Assembly: GCF_009668025.1 (NCBI RefSeq)
Contig: NZ_WJXZ01000001.1
Location: forward strand, 425,814-489,813
Source of the DNA: Larkinella terrae
GTDB taxonomy: Bacteria; Bacteroidota; Bacteroidia; Cytophagales; Spirosomataceae
Direction: 5' to 3'
DNA: 64,000 bases
The position numbers were made by a program, and so were the translations under genes. Below the pieces are notes generated by a model, which saw nothing but the letters and a program-made list of their open reading frames with translations, did not search any database and had not been told where the DNA came from. This document shows, piece after piece, positions 14,460-22,570 of this stretch; the first letter of the stretch is position 1; every line of letters starts with the position of its first letter.

Positions 14460-16556
14460 TTACTGCACGGTAAACTCCTTATCGTCCAGCCCCGTGTTCA
14501 CCACCAGCGACTGCGTTTCCATCTTCATGGTCATCGGCCCGAGGTTTTGCGTCAGGGTGTTAGGAAATTTAACTCCGTTCACTTCCTTGTAATTGCTCAG
14601 GCCGGTGTTGACGGCCATTTCACCCTGCGGGCCCTGCTCGATGGCCGTATACTGTACTTTCAGACCGGTTTCGACGTCGTAAAACTCCGAAATGGTTTTC
14701 TTGCCTAGCGTAACGTCAACTTTGTAGGCATCTTTGCCATTGATTTTCTCCGTTCCAACCAGGGCGGTTTTTGCCCCCATCGTCGCAAACAGCAGTTCAG
14801 GGAAAATGGCGTTTTTCAGAATCTCAATCTTGGCTTCGTCGTCGACGGAAGCTCTCGATTGGCCCCCGCCCCCTTCTTCTTTTACTTTCACCCCGTCGGA
14901 GGTAACTTTTTGCACCACCTGACCCATTGCCATCACCGATAGCTTAAACTTGGTCATGCCCTTTTGTTTGCTTTCGATATCGACCTTGGTGCCCTGCACT
15001 TCCGTCGTCATTTTCTGCGTCACATCCGTAATTTTGGCAATCGCATCCTTCCCGCCAATCGCCGTTAGATACTTATTGATCACCTGATCAGCTGAAAGTC
15101 CGGCAGGCACGGCCGATGTCGTCAGTTTACCCGGGGCCGGAGCTTCGACTTTATTCCCGTTCAGGTCATAATAGACAATGTCGCCAAACCGCTTCAGTTT
15201 GTCGGCAACTTCTGACGCTTTCCCAACTACCACAATGTAAGCGTGTTCCGGATCGATCAATTTGTTAGCCGACGCTTCCACCTGATCGACGGTAACCGCA
15301 TCGACATTTTTCAGGTAATTGGAGAAAAAGTCCTCCGGCAGGTGGTAGCGGGCGGTATTGATCGCGAAATCGGCAATCGTTTCCGGATCTTCCAGCGTAA
15401 AAATGAAATTTCCGGCAAAGGTGTTTTTTGTACTTTTCAACTCTTCCGCCGACGGTTTCGAACTCCGAATACTTTTCAACTCGTTGATAAATTCACCCAC
15501 TGCACTGTCGGTCACGGCGTTACGGACGCTGGCATTGGCCCGGAATCGTCCCACCAGCCGGTCGCTCGTCAGGGTCGAATAGGCCCCGTAGGTATAGCCG
15601 TGTTTTTCGCGCAGATTGTTAAATAAACGGGCATTGCCACCGCTGCCGCCCAGAATGTCGTTCGTCAGGCTGGCCTGGATCGACTCGGTCGTATACGGTT
15701 TTAGCTGCACCGGATGCGTAATATACACCATCGACTGCACCGAACTTGGCTTGTCCACCATTACAATGGTCGTTTTGGCGGGCGGTTTTGGCATTTCGTA
15801 GGTCGGTTTCGGAACTTCGCCCGGTTGCCATTTGCCAAAGTATTTCTCAACCATCGGGCGCGCTTCTTCCGGCGTAATATCGCCCACTACAGCCAGATAA
15901 CCGATGTTGGGACGGTAATAGGTTTCGTAGAATTTCCGGCAATCGTCCAGCGTAATCCGGTCGACGGTTTCTTCGGAATCCGGTTCGCCGTACGGATGAT
16001 CTTTGCCGTACACCAGAATGCTGCTTACGCGGGTGGCAATGGCCGCCGGATTGTCTTTCTGCGACGCCAGCCCCGATTTGGTCTGCTTTTTCAGTTTATC
16101 CAGCTCTTCCTGCGTAAACTTCGGATTCAGCACCACGTCCGACATCACTTCGAGCATTTTCGGCGTGTGTTTTTTCAGCGACATCGCATAAACGCCGGTC
16201 GGCGTGGTGTTCAGACTCCCGCCAATGAAATCCACGGCCTCGTCAATCTGGTCTTTCGTCCGGGTTTTGGTACCGGTTTTGATCAATTGACTGGCAATGC
16301 TGACGTAACCGGCCTTTTCGCCTTCGCGGATGGGCAGGTAATCGAACAGCAGACTGAAGGCCACGCGGGGCAGTTTATTGTTCTGGACCACAAATACTTT
16401 CAGTCCGTTTGCGAGCGTGAAGGAAACCGGTTTTCCGATTTTAATCGCCGGAGCCGGCGCATCGACGGGTAATTTGGTCCGATCAAGCGTTTGGGCCTGC
16501 GTCGACAGACCGAGGGCCATCAGCCCCGCGGCCAATATATATTTTGCTTTCATCAT
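14460..16556 (-). CDS. M16-family peptidase-like protein, non-catalytic subunit
   Basis: 698 residues with signal peptide 1-21 (cut after T-Q-A-Q). Two M16-fold repeats cover about 35-460. The zinc motif HxxEH is absent: the corresponding segment reads 'L-L-F-D-Y-L-P-I-R-E-G-E-K-A-G-Y', so this is the degenerate partner, as in mitochondrial processing peptidase alpha-type subunits. A C-terminal beta domain (about 470-698) resembles outer-membrane lipoprotein-sorting (LolA/LolB-like) folds, common in Bacteroidota M16 proteins. It lies directly downstream of the active subunit gene with a 93-base gap filled by heptamer repeats. The pair probably forms a periplasmic heterodimer that degrades peptides. 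ATG codons at 16,556 and 16,553 are both possible starts. Confidence 0.85.
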   Translation of the reverse strand: MMKAKYILAAGLMALGLSTQAQTLDRTKLPVDAPAPAIKIGKPVSFTLANGLKVFVVQNNKLPRVAFSLLFDYLPIREGEKAGYVSIASQLIKTGTKTRTKDQIDEAVDFIGGSLNTTPTGVYAMSLKKHTPKMLEVMSDVVLNPKFTQEELDKLKKQTKSGLASQKDNPAAIATRVSSILVYGKDHPYGEPDSEETVDRITLDDCRKFYETYYRPNIGYLAVVGDITPEEARPMVEKYFGKWQPGEVPKPTYEMPKPPAKTTIVMVDKPSSVQSMVYITHPVQLKPYTTESIQASLTNDILGGSGGNARLFNNLREKHGYTYGAYSTLTSDRLVGRFRANASVRNAVTDSAVGEFINELKSIRSSKPSAEELKSTKNTFAGNFIFTLEDPETIADFAINTARYHLPEDFFSNYLKNVDAVTVDQVEASANKLIDPEHAYIVVVGKASEVADKLKRFGDIVYYDLNGNKVEAPAPGKLTTSAVPAGLSADQVINKYLTAIGGKDAIAKITDVTQKMTTEVQGTKVDIESKQKGMTKFKLSVMAMGQVVQKVTSDGVKVKEEGGGGQSRASVDDEAKIEILKNAIFPELLFATMGAKTALVGTEKINGKDAYKVDVTLGKKTISEFYDVETGLKVQYTAIEQGPQGEMAVNTGLSNYKEVNGVKFPNTLTQNLGPMTMKMETQSLVVNTGLDDKEFTVQ

Positions 16557-16573
16557 TTTTGTTTTAGAATAAA

Positions 16574-16650
16574 GATGTGAGATCAGAGAAGTGAGATTCT
16601 CAATTGGTGAATTTGTCTATCCTCTCTTGTCTATTCTCTTTTATCTCAAT
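16574..16650. repeat. Heptamer hairpin element D
   Basis: Eleven consecutive seven-base units fill the gap between the two M16 genes: GATGTGA, GATCAGA, GAAGTGA, GATTCTC, AATTGGT, GAATTTG, TCTATCC, TCTCTTG, TCTATTC, TCTTTTA, TCTCAAT. The first arm follows a GAnnnnA pattern and the last five units a TCTnnnn pattern, so the arms are inverted around a short loop. It could attenuate expression of the downstream subunit. Confidence 0.75.
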
Positions 16651-18086
16651 TATTTCCCCTTATCTTCCTTCTTCGGCTCCATCGCCTTTGGCAGGTAATA
16701 CAAAACTACCCGGTTTTCCTTCGTAAGGTATTTGTTGGCCACCCGACGCAGGTCTTCTTTCGTTACTTTGTTGTAACGCGCCAGTTCCGTATTGATCAGG
16801 TTGGCGTCGCCCAGGTACATTTTGTAGTTCGCCAGGCTCTCGGCAATACCGGCGACGCCCGCGTTCTGGTTCACAAAATTGGTTTCGATCTGGTTTTTCA
16901 CCTTCTGGAATTCAGCGTCGGACACCAGGTTTTTCTTCACTTTTTCGATCTCCGCGTTCATGCCCGCTTCCAGGTCTTCGGCTTTTACGCCCATGTTGGC
17001 AATCCCGATGGCGATGAATAAACCGGGGTCTTCGGTCGAGAGCGGGAACACACCGGTTTGCACGGCTTTTTGCTGTTTATCAACCAGTTCCTTGTTCATC
17101 CGGGAACTTTCGCCCGCGGCCAGCAAGGTTTGCAAAACGTCCAGCGCGTAATAATCCGGATCGCCCTGCGCGGGCATGTGGTAGGCCTGAAACACGCCCG
17201 GCAGCGAAACGTTGTCGTACACAATATCCCGAACTTCGGCTTTCTGCACTGGTTCTTTCACATTCGGGCGATACGGCGTTTTCGTTCCTTTCGGAATCTC
17301 GCCGAAATACTTGTCAATCAGCTTCTTCGCATCTTCGGGATTGATATCACCGGCAATTGACAGAATGGCGTTACCCGGAATATAAAACTCCTTGTAGAAA
17401 TCGCGAAACTCGTCGATTTTGGCCGCATTGAGGTCTTCCATCGAGCCGATGGGCGCCCATTTATACGGGTGAACTTTGAACGCATGGCTCAAAACCTGCG
17501 GAAAAAAGCTCCCATAAGGCTGGTTTTCGTACCGTTGCCGGCGTTCCTCCTTTACGACTTCGCGCTGGGTTTCAACACCTTTTTCGTCAACCCGGGCGTG
17601 CAAAAGCCGCTCCGATTCCATGTATAACCCCAATTCCAGCTTGTTGGAAGGCAGCAGTTCGTAGTAGAACGTCCGGTCATTGGACGTATTGGCGTTCAAC
17701 TGCCCACCGGCACCTTTGACAATCTTCATGTATTCGCCCCGCTTGATGTTGTCAGACCCTTCAAACATCAGGTGTTCGAAGAAGTGCGCAAATCCCGACC
17801 GGCCCGGCTGTTCGTTTTTCGATCCCACGTGGTACATCATCGTCACGGCCACCAGCGGTGTCGTATTGTCCTGATGCAGAATGACATGCAAACCGTTCGG
17901 CAGATCGTATTCGGTGAATTTGATGCGCGCGGCAGGTTGTTCGGCTGGTGTGGAAACGGGGGCTTTCGAAACCGCTGCGGCCGGTTTGGCTGCGGGCCGG
18001 GTGGGTGCGGTTTTCCTGGGCGTTTGCGCCACCGCCGACCAGAGCAGGCACTGGCTTAACGCAACATAAAGCACGGTTCTTTTCAT
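16650..18086 (-). CDS. M16-family zinc peptidase, catalytic subunit
   Basis: 478 residues with signal peptide 1-21 (cut after S-A-V-A-Q) and a Pro/Ala-rich linker (22-55). The inverted zinc motif H101-FF-E104-H105 is intact and is followed by 'L-M-F-E-G-S'; the downstream Glu ligand is expected about 75 residues later in the 'R-E-V-V-K-E-E-R-R' helix. This is a processing-peptidase-like periplasmic protease that cleaves peptides in a closed chamber. The C-terminal basic tail (K-E-D-K-G-K) is short. It is upstream of the non-catalytic partner gene in the same operon. A TATATTTG -7 box on the minus strand at 18,139-18,146 is 53 bases before the start. Confidence 0.9.
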   Translation of the reverse strand: MKRTVLYVALSQCLLWSAVAQTPRKTAPTRPAAKPAAAVSKAPVSTPAEQPAARIKFTEYDLPNGLHVILHQDNTTPLVAVTMMYHVGSKNEQPGRSGFAHFFEHLMFEGSDNIKRGEYMKIVKGAGGQLNANTSNDRTFYYELLPSNKLELGLYMESERLLHARVDEKGVETQREVVKEERRQRYENQPYGSFFPQVLSHAFKVHPYKWAPIGSMEDLNAAKIDEFRDFYKEFYIPGNAILSIAGDINPEDAKKLIDKYFGEIPKGTKTPYRPNVKEPVQKAEVRDIVYDNVSLPGVFQAYHMPAQGDPDYYALDVLQTLLAAGESSRMNKELVDKQQKAVQTGVFPLSTEDPGLFIAIGIANMGVKAEDLEAGMNAEIEKVKKNLVSDAEFQKVKNQIETNFVNQNAGVAGIAESLANYKMYLGDANLINTELARYNKVTKEDLRRVANKYLTKENRVVLYYLPKAMEPKKEDKGK

Positions 18087-18138
18087 AAATAGTTTACTAA
18101 AATGTAGAATATGTTAACTCCGGTTCGCCGGTCATTTT

Positions 18139-18146
18139 CAAATATA
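18139..18146 (-). promoter_or_regulatory. -7 box of the M16 operon
   Basis: CAAATATA on the plus strand reads TATATTTG on the minus strand, a perfect TAnnTTTG, 53 bases upstream of the M16 catalytic subunit start at 18,086. Confidence 0.5.
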
Positions 18147-18325
18147 CAATGTTTTTTATAGCGGGAAATAGTTCAGAAATTGTTGGTTGTGAAAGTTTGT
18201 TAAAAGGCTGGAAATGAAGGGTGAACGGTTTGGTGCTGTAAGATGGGGCACTTTCAGCGAATTCCGATAAATCGACGATGGCTATTTCTCCGGAAGACGG
18301 TATCTTCGTTTTTCGAAAACCGCTT

Positions 18326-18670
18326 ATGATCGTCGTTCGGGTGCCGTTTTTGTGGGTGAGTGGCATGGCCTTATTTCCGTTTGTGCTGGTTCGGACGAAA
18401 CGGCCGGATGCGGTTTTGCTCCACCACGAACGCATTCACCTCCGGCAACAACTCGAGTTAGGAGTCATCCCGTTTTACGTCTGGTATCTGCTGGAATACC
18501 TCGTCCGGCGCTGGCAGTTCCGCGACCATTACGAAGCTTATCGGAACATCAGTTTCGAACGGGAAGCGTTTGAAAATGAGCACGATCTAACGTATTGGAA
18601 GACAAGAAAGTGGTACGGTTTTCTGAATTACCGAAACCGTACCCATGAACCGCCGGGCGGCCCCGTTTAA
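18326..18670 (+). CDS. Small membrane-associated HExxH protein
   Basis: 114 residues from 18,326 (the frame opens at 18,278). A hydrophobic segment (about 8-23) is followed by H33-H34-E35-R-I-H38-L-R-Q-Q-L-E, a zinc-metalloprotease HExxH motif, then a second hydrophobic helix ('G-V-I-P-F-Y-V-W-Y-L-L-E-Y-L') and 'Y-E-A-Y-R-N-I-S-F-E-R-E-A-F-E-N-E', where Glu residues could supply the third ligand (HExxH...E type). It is much shorter than known membrane metalloproteases. Similar short Bacteroidota proteins are annotated hypothetical. The zinc site and protease activity are inference. It converges on the antiporter gene with a 4-base overlap. Confidence 0.65.
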   Translation: MIVVRVPFLWVSGMALFPFVLVRTKRPDAVLLHHERIHLRQQLELGVIPFYVWYLLEYLVRRWQFRDHYEAYRNISFEREAFENEHDLTYWKTRKWYGFLNYRNRTHEPPGGPV

Positions 18671-19845
18671 AGCGGTTCGGTTTCTTTATAGCTGATGACG
18701 CCCGCCATCATCACGAGAGCGGTTAGCAGCACCACGGCCATCAGAATGCCGTCGCGGAAACCAACCAGTTTGAGATTTTCCGGAATACTGAGGTACAATA
18801 AAATCGTAATCAGCCCGCGAGGGGCGATGAAAACCACCGGATTGATGCTGCCCGGCAACGATAACCGCAGAATGCCCGTCCGGACGCTGTACAAAATCAG
18901 CAGCAACAAGAAGCTGACAATCAACGCATCCGGTTCAATGAGTGTGTAGACATCGGACGCGTACCCAAACAAGAGGAAGAAAAACGTTCGGACAATGAAT
19001 GCCCCTTCGGCGGTCAGGTTTTTGAACTGATCCAGTTCTTTTTCAAACAGATCGTTCTTGAAAATCCGGTCGAGCCGACCCCGAATGAAGAGTTCGGTGT
19101 TGTTCAGAAACAGGCCAAAAACCAGAATCAGCAGCAGCGGAGAAAGCTGGTAAATCCGGCTGACGGCGTAGACGAGGAAAAGAACGGAAATGATCGGCAG
19201 GAATTTGATGTGATGATTGATTTTACTGATCAAATACAGCAGAAAAAAGCAGCAGATCAGGGAGAGAATCACCATGATCAGCGTGTCTTTGGCAAACGAC
19301 AGAATCGATAGAATACCGCCGGACGCGTTGTAAACCAGAAAGTTAAAAATCATAACACCCAGAATATCCGACAGCGAGGATTCATAGACGACAAACTCGC
19401 GACTCGCCAGATTCAGGTTTTTACTTCCCGGAATAGCCACGGCGCTGCTGATGATCGCGAACGGCATGGCAGCCACCAGACACTTGAAAAAAGACGCTTC
19501 CATCAGCACGTAAAACAGCGCGGCCATGAGCAGCGAGGTCACCAGAATGGACGAAAGCGACGCCCAGAATGCCCGCCGAATCATGCCCAGTTTATCGCCC
19601 GTCAGTTCCAACTCCAGCGCACCTTCCAATACGATCAGAATCAGGCCCAGCGTGCCGAGCGTGGGCAAAATGGTATCGACGTACGGCAGTTGAAACGCGA
19701 AATAATTCGTGACCTGACGCAGCAGCATGCCCGACGCCAGCAGCAAAATCACCGACGGCGTTTTATAACGACTACTCAATAAGTCGAAAACATACGAAAT
19801 CAGAACCGATAAACTGAAGATGATAATCAGGTACGAGGTATCCAT
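18667..19845 (-). CDS. Cation/proton antiporter (CPA family)
   Basis: 392 residues with 11-13 hydrophobic helices and no C-terminal TrkA-type nucleotide domain. The N-terminal half has 'L-L-A-S-G-M-L-L-R-Q' and 'L-I-L-I-V-L-E-G-A-L-E-L', the latter at the position of the family's 'LIVFEAGLE' helix. The central helix reads 'F-A-I-I-S-S-A-V-A-I-P-G-S', where many NhaP/NhaK members have 'A-T-D-P'; the acidic ion-site residues should therefore be checked in an alignment. It likely exchanges Na+ or K+ for protons across the inner membrane. The neighbours do not add functional information. The start at 19,845 gives a hydrophobic first helix (M-D-T-S-Y-L-I-I-I-F-S-L). Confidence 0.8.
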   Translation of the reverse strand: MDTSYLIIIFSLSVLISYVFDLLSSRYKTPSVILLLASGMLLRQVTNYFAFQLPYVDTILPTLGTLGLILIVLEGALELELTGDKLGMIRRAFWASLSSILVTSLLMAALFYVLMEASFFKCLVAAMPFAIISSAVAIPGSKNLNLASREFVVYESSLSDILGVMIFNFLVYNASGGILSILSFAKDTLIMVILSLICCFFLLYLISKINHHIKFLPIISVLFLVYAVSRIYQLSPLLLILVFGLFLNNTELFIRGRLDRIFKNDLFEKELDQFKNLTAEGAFIVRTFFFLLFGYASDVYTLIEPDALIVSFLLLLILYSVRTGILRLSLPGSINPVVFIAPRGLITILLYLSIPENLKLVGFRDGILMAVVLLTALVMMAGVISYKETEPL

Positions 19846-19864
19846 GCCAGCGGATTTCGGTACA

Positions 19865-19885
19865 AAAACCGCAATATACGGTTTT
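19865..19885. repeat. CGGTTTT inverted pair between antiporter and desaturase
   Basis: AAAACCG (19,865-19,871) and CGGTTTT (19,879-19,885) flank CAATATA, upstream of the antiporter start. The following bases (TCAGTCT, TTCGGTC) continue a seven-base rhythm like the elements at 11,556 and 14,421. Confidence 0.5.
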
Positions 19886-19923
19886 CAGTCTTTCGGTCGG
19901 CAGCTACGGGAATTGCCAACCCG

Positions 19924-21468
19924 TTAAATCAGGTCTGTTGCAATTTTGGCCGACAGCAGACAGAGCGGAATGCCGCCCCCCGGGTGAACGCTGCCGCCGA
20001 CAAAATACAGATTCCGAAACTGGTGCGAAAAATTGGCGTGACGCAAAAAAGCCGCAAACCGGTTGTTGGAACTGTTGCCATACAACGCGCCCTGCGAACT
20101 CGAAGTACGGATTTCGATCGAACGGGGATCCAGAACCGATTCGCAAACGATCAGGGAAGACACCTCGACGCCCAGATTTTGGCTCAGTTTTCGAATCACG
20201 TTCTGCCGGGTTTTCGCAATCAGTTCGTCCCAATCCTGCCCGGAATTATTCGGCGCATTGATCAGCAAAAACCAGTTTTCGCAGCCCGCTGGCGCATCGT
20301 CGGGTTTATGTTTCGACGTGATATTGAGGTAAACCGTTGGGTCGTCCAACAGGGTTTTCCGGTTAAAAATAGCCTCGAACTCAGCGCGGTAATCGCTGCT
20401 GAAAAAGATATTATGCAGTCCCAACTCCGAAAATTCGCGCCGGATTCCCCAATAATAAATCAACCCGGAACTGGACTTCGGCTGCCGCAAAATCCGCTCC
20501 GGCTGCCGGGCGTTCGGCAATAACTTGCGAAATGCGCTGACAATGTCCATGTTGGAAACGACGACGTCGTAAGCGTTGGGCAGCGGGCATGGGGCAGAGG
20601 GCGGTGAGTCGGGAGTGACCAATGCATCTTTTTCCCTCTGCCCCATGCCCTCTGCCCCATGCCCCATGCCCTCTGCCCGAACCCCAACCACCCGGTTTCC
20701 TTCCGTTACCAGCTCCGTAACGCGGGTGTTATACAGAAACCGCACCCCGAGTTCTTCCGCCAGCCGCACCAGGCTATTGGTGATGCCAATCATGCCGTCT
20801 TTCGGGAAAAAAGCGCCGATGTTGTATTCCAGATGCGGAATGATGTTCATCGTTGCGGGCGTCTGGTAGGGATCGGAGCCGTTGTAGGTCGCGTACCGGT
20901 TGAAAAGCTGAACCAGTTTCGGGTTCTGAAACCGCTGTTCGTTGGCCCGGTTCATGGTTTTGAAAACCTCCAGTTTGGGCAGATTCCAATACCCGTGAAG
21001 CGCGTCGCGGTTGAACCAGGTTGCCAGTTTATGCAGCGAACGGTGCAGAAAAAGCTTTTCGGTAATCGCGTATTTAGCCGCACTGTCGTCCAGGTGCGCC
21101 AGCAAATGCCCGGCGGGTTCGCCCAGTCGGGTGGCGACTTCCTTCGCAAACGCGTCGCGGTCGGCCCAGGCCGTTAGTCGCGTGTGGTCATCCCAGAAAT
21201 AGCGGCAGGTTTCCGCCAGCCGGATGTAGTTGAATTCGTTTTTGGGATTGCGACCGGCGAGCTGAAACAATTCGTCCACCAGCTGCGGCATCGTAAACAG
21301 CGACGGCCCGGCGTCGAACCGAAAACCGTCCTGCGAAAAACCGGATAATTTACCGCCGGGATATGCATTGGCTTCGAACACATTGACCTGATACCCCTTG
21401 ACCGCCAATCGGATAGCGGCTGCAATTCCGGCAATTCCGGCTCCAATAACGGCAGCGGTTTTGGACAA
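19924..21468 (-). CDS. CrtI/CrtD-type carotenoid desaturase (phytoene desaturase family)
   Basis: 514 residues. The dinucleotide-binding motif G9-A-G-I-A-G-I-A-A-A-I-R-L near the N-terminus, 'E-A-N-A-Y-P-G-G-K-L' and 'F-D-A-G-P-S-L-F-T-M-P' mark the CrtI family, as does the C-terminal 'L-Y-F-V-G-G-S-V-H-P-G-G-G-I-P'. The enzyme removes hydrogens from a carotenoid chain using FAD. Whether it is CrtI (phytoene) or CrtD (hydroxycarotenoid 3,4-desaturase) is not settled; the lack of a neighbouring crtB leaves both open. An odd insertion of about 30 residues (Gly-Met-Gly-rich, then Pro-Ser-Ala-Pro-rich) sits between 'V-V-G-V-R' and 'Y-D-V-V-V-S-N', encoded by heptamer repeats at 20,585-20,678. It keeps the frame and probably forms a surface loop. 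Confidence 0.88.
   Translation of the reverse strand: MSKTAAVIGAGIAGIAAAIRLAVKGYQVNVFEANAYPGGKLSGFSQDGFRFDAGPSLFTMPQLVDELFQLAGRNPKNEFNYIRLAETCRYFWDDHTRLTAWADRDAFAKEVATRLGEPAGHLLAHLDDSAAKYAITEKLFLHRSLHKLATWFNRDALHGYWNLPKLEVFKTMNRANEQRFQNPKLVQLFNRYATYNGSDPYQTPATMNIIPHLEYNIGAFFPKDGMIGITNSLVRLAEELGVRFLYNTRVTELVTEGNRVVGVRAEGMGHGAEGMGQREKDALVTPDSPPSAPCPLPNAYDVVVSNMDIVSAFRKLLPNARQPERILRQPKSSSGLIYYWGIRREFSELGLHNIFFSSDYRAEFEAIFNRKTLLDDPTVYLNITSKHKPDDAPAGCENWFLLINAPNNSGQDWDELIAKTRQNVIRKLSQNLGVEVSSLIVCESVLDPRSIEIRTSSSQGALYGNSSNNRFAAFLRHANFSHQFRNLYFVGGSVHPGGGIPLCLLSAKIATDLI
20585..20678. repeat. Heptamer hairpin element E, in frame inside the desaturase gene
   Basis: A 17-base arm (20,585-20,601) is the exact complement of 20,634-20,650, with a 32-base loop. 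The right arm continues as pure seven-base units: CCCTCTG, CCCCATG, CCCTCTG, CCCCATG, CCCCATG, CCCTCTG, ending in CCC. It adds roughly 30 codons without breaking the reading frame. Confidence 0.92.
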
Positions 21469-21518
21469 AACGAGTAGTATTTATAGTGGAAAAACGGTTG
21501 CCTTTCGTCTTCGATCCA

Positions 21519-22397
21519 CTATAACCGTTTGTAATAGTTTAAAGTTACGGAAGCCTGGTTACCTTTTTCGGGCAGGGTGTAATAGCCATTGCTATTCTTA
21601 TCGAAACAAATCGCTTCGCTCTGCGTCCCGATGGGGTCGGTTGCCAGAGAAGTGTAACTGTTTTTTTGCAAGGCATCCGCCAGCGACTGACCGCTTTTCC
21701 GGCGCCAGTGATACGCCCCCAGGTACGATATCAGGGCGATTTCGTTGCCGTCGGCCGAAACGCTCCCGCCCGTAATCAGGTTCAGCGGCAATTCGCCGTA
21801 ATAATCCGCCTTGATGACATCGGTTGTGCTTTGGGGATAGGATAATCGGTACATGTGCACTTTTTCTTCTGCCTTGCTGACAATCCAGAGATCGCGGGTC
21901 TGGGGATCAAGTAAAATCGCTTCGGCGTCGCGCGGGCCGTCGGAATACCGAAAGCTGATTCGCTCGATACCGGTGATATTTTCGTTCGTATTTTTCGGTT
22001 CGGGAAACCGGTAAATGTAGCTAACGTCGTTTTGCTTGAGGTTATCGCCGATATCGGCCATGTATAGGTACGAAACGCCACTTTGTGGTCCCGGCCCAAT
22101 TGCCAGATCTTCCCAGTCGCGGTTGGAAATGCCTGCCAACGGAAACCGCTTTTCCAGTTTGCCGTCGGTGGTCATCAGGTTGATTTCGGCCGGATTACCA
22201 CTGTCTTCTTCCACCCACAACCGCCCGTCCATCGTGCTGCTGGCCACGATTCCGGATGCTTCATCGACCAGCCCCGGCTGAACGGGAAACTTCTCCGGAC
22301 TGGTCGAAAACTTGTCGGATTTGGAAGAGCCGGGCGAAATGATCCCGCAGGAACTGAGGAAAAGAAGCAGGCTGAGAGCCAGATAACGGTAGTGCAT
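21519..22397 (-). CDS. Lipoprotein with beta-propeller-like repeats, unknown
   Basis: 292 residues from 22,397; the longer frame to 22,529 would include a palindromic repeat and lacks a signal. The start at 22,397 gives the lipobox L-F-L-S-S-C17. The mature part has repeated strand pairs such as 'V-D-E-A-S-G-I-V-A-S-S-T-M-D-G-R-L-W', 'R-D-W-E-D-L-A-I-G-P-G', 'Y-L-Y-M-A-D-I-G-D-N' and 'D-A-E-A-I-L-L-D-P', which recall SdiA-regulated/TolB-like six-bladed propellers. No catalytic residues are evident. It is probably an outer-membrane-anchored periplasmic protein of unknown role, transcribed alone between the desaturase and the PadR operon. Confidence 0.7.
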   Translation of the reverse strand: MHYRYLALSLLLFLSSCGIISPGSSKSDKFSTSPEKFPVQPGLVDEASGIVASSTMDGRLWVEEDSGNPAEINLMTTDGKLEKRFPLAGISNRDWEDLAIGPGPQSGVSYLYMADIGDNLKQNDVSYIYRFPEPKNTNENITGIERISFRYSDGPRDAEAILLDPQTRDLWIVSKAEEKVHMYRLSYPQSTTDVIKADYYGELPLNLITGGSVSADGNEIALISYLGAYHWRRKSGQSLADALQKNSYTSLATDPIGTQSEAICFDKNSNGYYTLPEKGNQASVTLNYYKRL

Positions 22398-22480
22398 GCG
22401 GTTGGTTGCGAGCTTGTACGCTACAAATAACGTGAAAACCGGCGCTTCTGATTGGCGCACCACTGATTTTTTGTGTAAAC

Positions 22481-22568
22481 GTACCCACGGACTGTTAGTC
22501 CGTGGGGTCCCGTCATATACGAACACCATGAACTAACAGGCTCACACGGACTAACAGTCCGTGGGTAC
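22481..22568. repeat. Nested palindrome, REPIN-like element
   Basis: Two 24-base arms, 22,481-22,504 and 22,545-22,568, are perfect reverse complements separated by 40 bases. Each arm is itself a palindrome, CACGGACT-GTT-AGTCCGTG and CACGGACT-AAC-AGTCCGTG. Two inverted REP-like units around a spacer is the design of a REPIN, a non-autonomous element mobilised by a RAYT transposase, none of which is in the window. Confidence 0.85.
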
Positions 22569-22570
22569 AA

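Noticed and set aside
14460-16556. Second active M16 protease
   Set aside because: The HxxEH zinc motif is missing.
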